From contig CAJCHZ010000072.1 in the NCBI GenBank assembly GCA_903970165.1, positions 1-64,000 on the forward strand: a DNA stretch of 64,000 nt, written 5' to 3'. The DNA comes from Betaproteobacteria bacterium (GTDB lineage: Bacteria > Acidobacteriota > Terriglobia > Acidiferrales > UBA7541). Under the pieces are notes generated by a model. That model worked only from the letters and a program-made list of their open reading frames with translations, ran no database searches and was not told where the DNA came from. The position numbers were made by a program, and so were the translations under genes. Each line of letters starts with the position of its first letter. The first letter of the stretch is position 1. Shown one piece after another: positions 1 to 7,585 of this stretch.

Positions 1-3000
1 GTCACCCGCGTCCTCCCCGGCATGCAGTCTGCGTTCGTGGATATCGGCCTCGATGGCGATGCTTTCCTTTACGTTAGCGACGTTTTCGAAAATCTCGAAG
101 ACTACGATCACGGCCATGCTCACACCGATGCGCCCGTGGCCGCTGCGCCGGCCTATTCGCCCGCGCCGTCCAACGTCGTCGAGCTGCTTCCGGGTGAATC
201 GCTCGCCCACGCCAGCGGCTCTCACGAGGATGCCGACGAGCACGTCATTCACCTCCACGAAGAGCATCACGAATCGTCTCACCCCGAATCATCCGAGCAC
301 GATTCGCTGTCTCACGATGACCAACCCGGCATTGTCGAAGAACCCTCTCCGGGCAATGAGTTGCCCCTGGAACACGGCGCCGAAGTGCACGACGAATCCC
401 ATGTCGCGGAAGAACACGAGCGCCAGCCGGAATCGAATGCTTCCGCGCCGCAGAATTTTTCGCCACATTACAATCCCACTCAAAATTACCCGTCGCGCTC
501 CAGCAGCGGCGGCGATCGCGGCGGCCAGAATTACGGCCGGGGCAACGACCGCGGCAACGATCGTGGTAGTGACCGCGGTGGCGATCGCGGCCGGGGCCGT
601 TTCGGTCGTCGTGGCGGACGTCATCGTGGTGGCCGCTCGCAGGGTCCCGGCGGACGCAACCTCCCGCCCTCGAAATACGCTTCGCCGCAGGGTGGCGAAT
701 CTCGCGGCAACGACTCGCGCGGCTACGAAAACCGCGGCCGCGATAACCGTGGCCAGGAAAATCGTGGCGGCCAGCCGCGCGGTTTCGAACCCCGCGGCCC
801 AGCGCAGCGCGGCTTCGATCATCGCCCGCCAGAAACTGTCAGTGCGTCCGCACCTGGCGCTGTCGCCGAAGAACCCATCCTTCTCCCCGGCGAATCGCTC
901 GCCAAATACCGCGGAAAGCCTGCGGCGGCACCTCCGCCTCCCGCTGTCGAGCCGGAAATTCACGACGAGCCGCAACCCGACTTTAAAGACGCGGCGCCTC
1001 ACTCTTCCGGCAACTTGAGCGGCGCTACGGTTCCCGCCACCGGTCCGGCCGGCGCAGCCGTTCCGCGCCGCTTCACCGGTGGACTTCCGCGCTGGCTCCT
1101 CGCCGACGCCGGTTCTGAATCCGAGGCCGCTCCCGTCTCCGCCGACGAAAATATCGGTGTTGCCGCCGATCCATCTCTTTCCGCTCATGGCGCGAATCCG
1201 CCGCGGCACGAAGCTTCGCCGCTCGAATTGCCCGTAGCGTCAGCTTCCGATTCCGTTCCCGCTCGCAATGAAGTCGAATTGAACGAACAGCAAGCGGCAT
1301 CGCTTGCCTTCGAACTGGCCGAAGCCAAGCACGAGGAAACTTCCGATCACGCCAAAGGGGATACCCTCGTTGGTGGCGCCGAATTCGACGAAGAAGAGGT
1401 CGAAGATATTCAGGCCGCCCTCGATACCGAGCTCGCGGAAGAAGAGGCCGCGGAAGTAGCCGAGGAAGAAGCGGAAGAAGAAGAGGAAGCACGCCTCGAC
1501 GCAGCGGAAGATCAAGCCGCGGCGGAAACAGAACTCTCCGAATCAGAAACCGAGGAAGTCGAAGAACACCGCGCCGCCAACCGCGCCGAATTCGAAGCCA
1601 ACGCCGCCCACGAATCCGCCGAACACGCCGCTGCTCTGGGTGATTCCGTACATATCGAACACGAGCACGCGGAACACGAGCATCACGAAGACGAACACCA
1701 CGAAGACGAGCATCACGAAGACGCTGCGCAGGAGCACGGCGAGCATGAACACGGTGAGCACGAACACACGCACGAGCACGCCGAAACCGAACTAATCGAA
1801 GCCCACGCAGACGAGACGGCAGCCGGACCTGCCGCCATCGAAGACGACGTAATCCTGCTCCCTGGCGAGACCCGCGCCCCACGCGTCGGCGGTGCATCCG
1901 CCCCACGCGAAGATTTTCCGCGCGATTCCGCACGCATCGGCAGTGGCAATCCCCGTTCCCGTTTCCAGCGCCCGCAGCGCGGTGGACGCGATCGTGACCG
2001 TGGCCGCGGAGGCCGTCCCGACAGCCGTGGCGGGCGTCCCGACCGCGGCGGTGATCGGGGTGGCCGCTCGAGCTCAAGCGGTCCGCGATTCGAACGCCGT
2101 CCCAGCGGCCCCGGTGGCCCGCGTCACGATCATGGTCATCGCCGCCATTCCGGACCGCCGCGCCGTCCGCAACTCATTTCTGAAATGCTGAAGGCCGGTC
2201 AGGATGTCGTCGTCCAGATCGCCAAGGAACCTCTCGGCAAAAAGGGCGCCCGCATCACCAGCCACGTCGCGCTTCCGGGCCGCTTCCTCGTCTACATGCC
2301 CACGGTCCATCACACTGGCGTTTCGCGCAAAATCATTTCTGCCGAAAACCGCCAGCGTCTCCGCCGCCTCGTCAGTGAAGCCGGCAACAGCTATCCCGGC
2401 GGGTTCATCGTTCGAACCGCCGCAGGCGGCGCCACCGATGACGAAATCCGCGCCGATATCGAATTCCTCGGCAAGTCCTGGAACGAAATCAAGGAGCGCA
2501 GCGAGCAGCGCAAGTCACCCGCACTGCTCCACCGGGACCTCAATCTGGTCGAACGCATCCTCCGCGATTACGTCTCCGACGATTTCACCGGCATCTGGAT
2601 TGACAACGAAGAGGAATACGGCAAGATCGTCGAATTCGTCAGCCGCTTCCAGCCTAAGCTCGTCAACAAGGTCAAGCTCTACACCAAGGAAACACCGATC
2701 TTCGAAGAGTTCGGCATCCAGCACGAACTCGACAAAGCTCTCCGCGCGAAAGTCTGGCTAAAATCCGGCGGGTACATCGTCATCAACCACACCGAAGCCC
2801 TCGTCGCCATTGACGTCAACACCGGCAAATTCGTCGGCAAAGGCTCCACGCGCCTCGAAGACACCATCGTCAAAACCAACCTCGAAGCCGTGAAAGAAAT
2901 CGTCCGCCAGATCCGCCTTCGCGACCTCGGCGGCATTATCGTCGTCGATTTCATTGACATGGAAGAGCGCCGCAACCGCGAAAAAGTTCTCTCCGCATTG

Positions 3001-3378
3001 CAAATGGCCCTCGAACAGGACAAAGCTCCATCGAAAGCGCTTTCCTTTAATGAGTTCGGCCTCGTCTGCATCACCCGCAAACGCACCAAGCAAGCCCTGG
3101 AGCGGGTTCTCTGCCAGCCCTGCCCGTACTGCACTGGCTCCGGCATGGTTAAATCCATCCCCACGCTCTGTTACGAAATCCAGGCCGAAGCCAGAAAAAT
3201 GGCCGCCGCTCAGGAAACCGACAGCCCAAATCTAACCCTCCGCGTCCACCCGGAAATCGCCAAAGCCCTAAAAACCCGCGAATCCATGCTCATGGACGAA
3301 CTCGAGCAAACCAGCCACAAACACATCATCATCCAATCCGACGCCACCCTCCACTGGGAGCAATACGACATCTATTAG
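1..3378 (+). CDS. Ribonuclease E/G (Rne/Rng family), 5'-truncated, with giant insertion in the S1 domain
   Basis: The frame is open from base 1 (VTRVLPGMQSAFVDIGL, the start of the RNase E/G S1 domain), so the true start lies upstream. The enzyme is a Mg-dependent endoribonuclease of mRNA decay and rRNA processing. S1 strands run to about residue 40. Then about 680 residues of acidic, His/Glu-rich and Arg-Gly-rich low-complexity sequence intervene before the S1 domain resumes at about residue 725 (EMLKAGQDVVVQIAKE). The catalytic part looks complete. The two metal-binding aspartates are in AIDVNTG (about 2811) and VVDFIDM (about 2947), and the zinc-link cysteines are in CQPCPYCTGSG (3112-3144). 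The C-terminus stops shortly after the zinc link, as in RNase G, so the disordered region sits inside the S1 domain instead of at the C-terminus. Family assignment is firm; whether to call it rne or rng is not settled. Confidence 0.95.
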   Translation, partial: VTRVLPGMQSAFVDIGLDGDAFLYVSDVFENLEDYDHGHAHTDAPVAAAPAYSPAPSNVVELLPGESLAHASGSHEDADEHVIHLHEEHHESSHPESSEHDSLSHDDQPGIVEEPSPGNELPLEHGAEVHDESHVAEEHERQPESNASAPQNFSPHYNPTQNYPSRSSSGGDRGGQNYGRGNDRGNDRGSDRGGDRGRGRFGRRGGRHRGGRSQGPGGRNLPPSKYASPQGGESRGNDSRGYENRGRDNRGQENRGGQPRGFEPRGPAQRGFDHRPPETVSASAPGAVAEEPILLPGESLAKYRGKPAAAPPPPAVEPEIHDEPQPDFKDAAPHSSGNLSGATVPATGPAGAAVPRRFTGGLPRWLLADAGSESEAAPVSADENIGVAADPSLSAHGANPPRHEASPLELPVASASDSVPARNEVELNEQQAASLAFELAEAKHEETSDHAKGDTLVGGAEFDEEEVEDIQAALDTELAEEEAAEVAEEEAEEEEEARLDAAEDQAAAETELSESETEEVEEHRAANRAEFEANAAHESAEHAAALGDSVHIEHEHAEHEHHEDEHHEDEHHEDAAQEHGEHEHGEHEHTHEHAETELIEAHADETAAGPAAIEDDVILLPGETRAPRVGGASAPREDFPRDSARIGSGNPRSRFQRPQRGGRDRDRGRGGRPDSRGGRPDRGGDRGGRSSSSGPRFERRPSGPGGPRHDHGHRRHSGPPRRPQLISEMLKAGQDVVVQIAKEPLGKKGARITSHVALPGRFLVYMPTVHHTGVSRKIISAENRQRLRRLVSEAGNSYPGGFIVRTAAGGATDDEIRADIEFLGKSWNEIKERSEQRKSPALLHRDLNLVERILRDYVSDDFTGIWIDNEEEYGKIVEFVSRFQPKLVNKVKLYTKETPIFEEFGIQHELDKALRAKVWLKSGGYIVINHTEALVAIDVNTGKFVGKGSTRLEDTIVKTNLEAVKEIVRQIRLRDLGGIIVVDFIDMEERRNREKVLSALQMALEQDKAPSKALSFNEFGLVCITRKRTKQALERVLCQPCPYCTGSGMVKSIPTLCYEIQAEARKMAAAQETDSPNLTLRVHPEIAKALKTRESMLMDELEQTSHKHIIIQSDATLHWEQYDIY

Positions 3379-3408
3379 CTCACGCCCAACGCCTCCGCAC
3401 GTCTCGCA

Positions 3409-3452
3409 AACAAAAAACGTCTGAGCCCAACGGTTCGGGCGTTTCGTTTTTG
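3409..3452 (+). terminator. Probable intrinsic terminator of the RNase E/G gene
   Basis: About 30 bases after the RNase stop codon there is a nested inverted repeat. The outer arms are AAAACG and CGTTTT and the inner arms are GCCC and GGGC. The right arm runs into a T-rich tract (GTTTCGTTTTTG). The stem is imperfect. Confidence 0.4.
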
Positions 3453-3638
3453 ATGCCATTGTCATGAAAGCTAGGGCTGAGTCGCCACAATTAAAGTATT
3501 CAATCCGTTGTTGGAGTGATTTGATGCTACGTTTCATAGTAAATGTAGCGATGGGAATGCGGGGCGAAATGAAAGCGTTGAACTGTTGTATTCCCGATTG
3601 GTGCGATCCTGACTATTGGAGGAGTCTTCCTTTATTGT

Positions 3639-3956
3639 TTGGTTGAGCGTCTTAGCTTTGGAAACACCCGAGTTTGGTGGTTTTCACTCTTGAGTGAAAC
3701 TTTTATTCCAGCGCTTCTGATTGGCAGTGTGCTGGCGATTCTCGGCTCGTTCATCGAAAGAAAGCGACTGCCGGTGAATGCGACAAGATTTAGGGGGATG
3801 ATTTGCTGGGCCGCTAGCGCGATTGCATTTCTCTTCTTCGTTATAGCGGGCAACGTCCATCGTTGGACCTTCACGTTTATTCTCCTCGCGTTTATTGGGT
3901 TCGTCGCCGGTGCGGTCCTACTGTCGAAATGGAGCCCAGCTGCCCCGAGCGCGTAG
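3639..3956 (+). CDS. Small multi-TM membrane protein of unknown function, apparently frameshifted near its N-terminus
   Basis: The frame encodes 105 residues from a TTG with three hydrophobic segments (about residues 18-40, 55-75 and 80-97) and a charged RKR loop. It belongs to no family I recognise. The hydrophobic reading continues upstream of the TTG (VVFPIGAILTIGGVFLYCL) until a TGA. If one extra base near 3580 is removed, an ATG at 3569 joins in frame and gives a neat four-TM protein starting MKALN. Region 3569-3956 is 388 bases, one more than a multiple of three. It is therefore either a decayed gene or a base error. The upstream half cannot be expressed in this frame as written. Confidence 0.45.
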   Translation: MVERLSFGNTRVWWFSLLSETFIPALLIGSVLAILGSFIERKRLPVNATRFRGMICWAASAIAFLFFVIAGNVHRWTFTFILLAFIGFVAGAVLLSKWSPAAPSA

Positions 3957-3996
3957 CAGGTCTGTCTGCCCAAAAAGATCTCGTCTGGCGCTCCTG

Positions 3997-4986
3997 CTAA
4001 CGCTCCCCCTCGAGGAACGCCCGAACGAGGGAAGCAACGTCATCGGCAGCGGTGTCCACGGCGAAATGCCCACCGTCCACAATATGAACCTGCGCGCTCG
4101 GAACGTCGCGGCGATAGGCCTCTGGTTCGGATGGATCGAAAGACGATTCGTACTTGCCCCAGATGACTAACAGCCGCGGCTGGTTTTCGCGCAACCACGC
4201 TTGCCACTTGGGATAGCTCTCTAGGTTCGTGCGGTAGTCATAGAAGAGATCGCTTTGAATTTCTACCTGCCCGGGCCGGTTCAGAAAATAGAATTCGTCG
4301 GTCCAAAGATCCGGGTCGTGCCGTTCGACGTCCGGGTCGTCGCCCACATGACGCGAGCGCGCGGTCTGGAGCGAGAGGAGATTGACGCGCAGGGCGCTTT
4401 CGTTGGCCGCGCGGTCAGCCCAGAACGCGCGCCGGGTTTTCCAGTTGGCGCCGAGACCTGTGTCATGCGCCACCGCGTCTTGAACGATGAGCGACACGAC
4501 ACGTTCAGGGTGCGCCAGAATCATGCGAAAGCCGACGGGGCCGCCGTAGTCCTGCATGTAGACTGAGTAGCGCGACAGCCCGAGCGATTCCGTAAAGTGA
4601 TTCATGACCTCAGCGATGTGATCGAAGGTGTAAGCGAATTTCTTCGGGTCCGGCCAGTCGCTGTGGCCAAAACCAGGATAGTCCGGCGCGACAAGGTGGT
4701 ACCGATCGGATAATCGCGCGAAAAGTGGCTCGAACATCCGCGACGAAGACGGAAGGCCATGCAATAGAAGTACAGTAGGCGCATGCTTCGGACCGGCCTC
4801 GCGGTAAAAGATGGAGAGACCGTCAACTTGCGCAGTGCGGTAGGAAGTCGAGTGCGGCACGTGATGATCCTCTTTTTGCCTGGCCTTGGCCGCCACAGAA
4901 CACGTAGCGAGCATCAGCAAGATGCACGTGATTCCGCGCACCTGCACAGACAGGACGGGCAGCGGCATTGGTCTCGTCGTATACAT
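3997..4986 (-). CDS. Exported alpha/beta hydrolase, epoxide-hydrolase/haloalkane-dehalogenase-like
   Basis: 329 residues from the ATG at 4986, preceded by AGGAAAAGAAA; the longer open frame to 5097 lacks such a site. The N-terminus has a hydrophobic segment (about residues 10-31, LSVQVRGITCILLMLATCSVAA), so a signal peptide or anchor is likely. The fold signature is clear: HGLPSSS oxyanion motif, nucleophile elbow MQDYGGPVG with Asp as nucleophile, and a late GGHFAVD carrying the catalytic His. An Asp nucleophile with HGxP is typical of epoxide hydrolases and dehalogenases rather than esterases. The substrate cannot be told. It is divergent from the methyltransferase gene at 5116. Confidence 0.85.
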   Translation of the reverse strand: MYTTRPMPLPVLSVQVRGITCILLMLATCSVAAKARQKEDHHVPHSTSYRTAQVDGLSIFYREAGPKHAPTVLLLHGLPSSSRMFEPLFARLSDRYHLVAPDYPGFGHSDWPDPKKFAYTFDHIAEVMNHFTESLGLSRYSVYMQDYGGPVGFRMILAHPERVVSLIVQDAVAHDTGLGANWKTRRAFWADRAANESALRVNLLSLQTARSRHVGDDPDVERHDPDLWTDEFYFLNRPGQVEIQSDLFYDYRTNLESYPKWQAWLRENQPRLLVIWGKYESSFDPSEPEAYRRDVPSAQVHIVDGGHFAVDTAADDVASLVRAFLEGER

Positions 4987-5115
4987 TTTCTTTTCCTGCT
5001 TGTCAGATGCTTTGATAGCGCGGAGGGATGAAAGAGAGTTGCCATGAGCGGGCACGGTATATCGCCCGCTCTTTTTTTGCCGCCGCAGGTGTACCATCCT
5101 CGAAGGAGCACGCTC

Positions 5116-5781
5116 ATGCCAGAGCCATCACCAACCCTCCCTGACGATCCCTTCCGTGGCCGCCGCCCCACCAGTCATGAACGCATGACCGGTCTGCCCT
5201 GGGACGCGTCCTACCGCCGCGACGATCCCGCGCCTTGGGATATTGGTCACCCCCAGCCGGCAATCGTGCGTTTGGCATCCGAAGGCGGATTCGCCAGAAC
5301 CGTCCTCGACGCGGGTTGCGGAACAGGTGAGAACACGCTTCATCTCGCCGCACTTGGATTGCCAGTCCTGGGCGTTGATGTAGCGGAGACGGCGCTGGCG
5401 ATCGCCCGAGAGAAAGCCGCCGCCCGCGCCCTCTCCGCGGAGTTCGCCCCGGCTGACGCGTTTCACCTGGACCGCTTAGGGCGCATGTTTGAAACCGTGC
5501 TGGACTGCGGACTCTTCCACGCCTTCGACCGCGACGAGCGCCCAGAATACGTGACGAGCCTCGCGTCCGTGACCAAACACGATGGAACCCTGTATGTGCT
5601 CTGTTTCAGTGACGCTGGCCCCGACACTGGTCCGCACCCCGTCACCGAGCAAGAACTGAGAGCGGCGTTCGACCACAGCAATGGATGGAATGTCGTCGCT
5701 CTCAAACCGGATCGTGTTCAGACAAGATTCCACGACCACAACGGCGCCCCAGCCTGGCTCGCCACAATCAGACGGCTCTAG
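5116..5781 (+). CDS. Class I SAM-dependent methyltransferase
   Basis: 221 residues from the ATG at 5116, which has GAAGGAG eight bases upstream; the earlier in-frame ATG at 5044 does not. Motif I is VLDAGCGTGENTLHLAALG, followed by the acidic ribose-binding VLGVDVAETAL and a later motif (VLDCGLFHAF) that fits the family. It resembles the thiopurine/tellurite-resistance type of small methyltransferase, but the substrate is not evident. It is a stand-alone gene on the plus strand, divergent from the hydrolase. Confidence 0.85.
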   Translation: MPEPSPTLPDDPFRGRRPTSHERMTGLPWDASYRRDDPAPWDIGHPQPAIVRLASEGGFARTVLDAGCGTGENTLHLAALGLPVLGVDVAETALAIAREKAAARALSAEFAPADAFHLDRLGRMFETVLDCGLFHAFDRDERPEYVTSLASVTKHDGTLYVLCFSDAGPDTGPHPVTEQELRAAFDHSNGWNVVALKPDRVQTRFHDHNGAPAWLATIRRL

Positions 5782-5790
5782 ATCTAAGTG

Positions 5791-5811
5791 GGACAGGCTT
5801 TCAGGCTGTCC
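5791..5811. repeat. Short dispersed palindrome (GGACAG...CTGTCC)
   Basis: An inverted repeat with arms GGACAGGCT and AGGCTGTCC (one mismatch) around a three-base TTC loop, just after the methyltransferase stop. It matches in design several other short palindromes in this window, near 19.9, 21.2, 36.3, 44.2, 50.8 and 56.3 kb. It could also act as a transcript-end hairpin. Confidence 0.5.
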
Positions 5812-5957
5812 TTCACGAACAGCCAACAAAATCAATTCCTTTAGGGGCACGATCCCTCGCGCCCTCTTTTATGCCTCCGCGCTCTTCCCTGCCTGTCACT
5901 CCGTGATGCCCTTTTAGCATCCCGCGAACAGGTGTGACGTGACCGAAGAAGAAGGTT

Positions 5958-6227
5958 ATGCCAACGCTGGATTGGTCCCAATGCCCCGCGGTCGAAAGCA
6001 TCCCAGGCAAAGTAAGCGGTGCCAGGGTGCTCCGCGGCACGCGCATGCCAGTCTCTGTCATTTTTGAAAACCTGGAAGCGGGCGCCAACATTGATAACAT
6101 CATGGAGTGGTTCGAAGGGCTGGATCGCGATCAGCTGAAAGCCGTCATCACTTCGCCGCCCGTAGTCTTGACGAAATTCTGTCACATCTTGAGCTTTAAT
6201 CGCCCAATTCATCGCCCATTCTCTTAA
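5958..6227 (+). CDS. DUF433 (VapB45-like antitoxin) protein, C-terminus altered by a frameshift
   Basis: The start at 5958 is preceded by GAAGAAGG. Residues 1-65 are typical DUF433: a conserved GxxxVLRGTRMPVS stretch and an IDNIMEWFEGLDRDQLKAVI helix pair that binds DNA in VapB45-like antitoxins. The frame then turns atypical (TSPPVVLTKFCH). The +1 frame encodes the expected family ending AARSLDEILSHLEL with a stop at 6197-6199. Inserting one base after ATC at about 6149 restores AVIDFAARSLDE. Region 5958-6199 is 242 bases, one short of a multiple of three. No DUF5615/PIN-like toxin partner follows, so the module is orphaned, or this is a stand-alone regulator damaged by a one-base deletion. 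Confidence 0.65.
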   Translation: MPTLDWSQCPAVESIPGKVSGARVLRGTRMPVSVIFENLEAGANIDNIMEWFEGLDRDQLKAVITSPPVVLTKFCHILSFNRPIHRPFS

Positions 6228-6294
6228 TTTCCTTCCCCCTCTCCTCTACTATCTCTTGTATACTCGCCGCCTGTCCCCGAACGAGGCACCTCTC

Positions 6295-6711
6295 ATGCCC
6301 GCTTCCCCCGAACCCACTCCCGAACAAAACAAGCGCCTTCTCCACCGCTGGCTCGATGAACTTTGGAACCAGGGCCGTCGCCAAACCATCACCGAGCTCT
6401 TCTCAAAAACCGGCATCCTTCACTCCGGTAATCGCCACAGCCGCGGTCCCGCCGAGTTCCTGCACTATTACGACATCATGCATTCGGTGTTTTCCCAATT
6501 CTCTATCAAGCCTGTCGTCACTCTCGCCGAAGGAGACCTCGTCTGTGTTCACTGGGCGGTGGACTGTGTCCACACCGTCTCACGCACCCCCGTCCACACC
6601 ACTGGCATTACCGTGGCGCGCGTCAAGGACGGCCAATTCATCGAAGGCTGGCAGAATTGGGATGCTATCGGAATAACCCAGCAGATCCCGGGTTTGGTAC
6701 TTCCCTACTAA
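6295..6711 (+). CDS. SnoaL-like / ester-cyclase family protein
   Basis: 138 residues from the ATG at 6295, with GAACGAGG upstream. The pattern is that of SnoaL-type NTF2-like folds: an N-terminal helix EQNKRLLHRWLDELWNQG, then TELFSKTGILHSG, GPAEFLHYYDIMHSVFSQFSIKPVVTLAEGDLVCVHW, and a last strand VARVKDGQFIEGWQNWDAIGITQQIPG that matches the family's usual ending. Many members have unknown or detoxifying roles, and nothing here fixes the substrate. A monocistronic transcript is likely. Confidence 0.75.
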   Translation: MPASPEPTPEQNKRLLHRWLDELWNQGRRQTITELFSKTGILHSGNRHSRGPAEFLHYYDIMHSVFSQFSIKPVVTLAEGDLVCVHWAVDCVHTVSRTPVHTTGITVARVKDGQFIEGWQNWDAIGITQQIPGLVLPY

Positions 6712-6830
6712 GCCGCCCGCTTCTCAAAACCCGCTTTTTTCCCTGTCCTCTTCTTTCTTTCGCAAATTGTCATATCATTCTTCGCGCCGAAACGATCCTT
6801 CGTCATCGGCTCTCGCTAAATGAGGCTTTC

Positions 6831-7580
6831 ATGATTAACTTTCTTTCCAGTCGCCGTTTTCTTGCCGCATATTCCAGCCTTCTCACTCTTGTTTTTCTCT
6901 TCGCCATGCTCACCGGCTTCGCCCACGGGCCCGCTGCTCAATCCTTCGACGAAATCACCGTCCACCGCATCAACGTTGTCGAACCCGATGGCACCATCCG
7001 TCTCATCCTCACCAACACCGCCAGCTCTCCCGGCATCTACATCAAGAACAAGGAATATCCCCACCCCAACGGCAGAAAAGGCGCGGGATTTCTTTTCTTC
7101 GACGAAGAAGGCACCGAGGACGGCGGCCTCACCTACGGCATCACAAAAGACCAGACAGGTCACGTCACCGGCAGCGATGGCCACCTCAGCTTCGATCAAT
7201 ACCAGCAGGATCAGATTTTCACGATTGAAGCTGGCCGCGACGGCGACAGAAAGTTTTCCCTGCTCCGCATGGACGACCGCGGCGACTATCCCATCACCGA
7301 CGCTCTCGAAGCCCTCAACCGCATCTCAAAACTCCCCGAGAATGAGCGCGAAGCCGAGCTAAAAAAGTTCCTCGCCACGCACCCCGGCGATCATCCGCGC
7401 GTCATGCTAGGCCGTGCACGTGACGGCGCCTCCATCCTCCAGCTGAAAGACACCCAAGGCCGCGACCGCATCATCCTTCGCGTGGCCCCTGACGGCTCCC
7501 CCAAACTCCAATTCCTCGACGCCGACGGCAAAATCGTCAGCGAACTCCCCCAAACCGCACCCGGCACAACTCGTCCCTGA
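6831..7580 (+). CDS. Secreted protein of unknown function
   Basis: 249 residues from the ATG at 6831 (TGAGG upstream); the longer frame from 6657 overlaps the SnoaL gene and is unlikely. Residues 1-36 form a signal peptide (SSRRFLAAYSSLLTLVFLFAMLTGFA). The mature part has two similar strand-rich units, VHRINVVEPDGTIRLILTN and RDRIILRVAPDGSPKLQFLD. Both look like 'DG + hydrophobic strand' repeats of a beta-rich fold. Between them lies a helical ALNRISKLPENEREAELKKFL segment. I do not recognise a named family. It is convergent with the ADOP permease gene, five bases away. Confidence 0.7.
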   Translation: MINFLSSRRFLAAYSSLLTLVFLFAMLTGFAHGPAAQSFDEITVHRINVVEPDGTIRLILTNTASSPGIYIKNKEYPHPNGRKGAGFLFFDEEGTEDGGLTYGITKDQTGHVTGSDGHLSFDQYQQDQIFTIEAGRDGDRKFSLLRMDDRGDYPITDALEALNRISKLPENEREAELKKFLATHPGDHPRVMLGRARDGASILQLKDTQGRDRIILRVAPDGSPKLQFLDADGKIVSELPQTAPGTTRP

Positions 7581-7585
7581 CTGGC

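Noticed and set aside
53..2313. Long open frames overlapping the RNase E/G insertion on both strands
   Set aside because: They mirror the low-complexity, GC-rich coding sequence; they have Ala/Arg/Val-rich repeats with no domain, and the RNase frame is clear.
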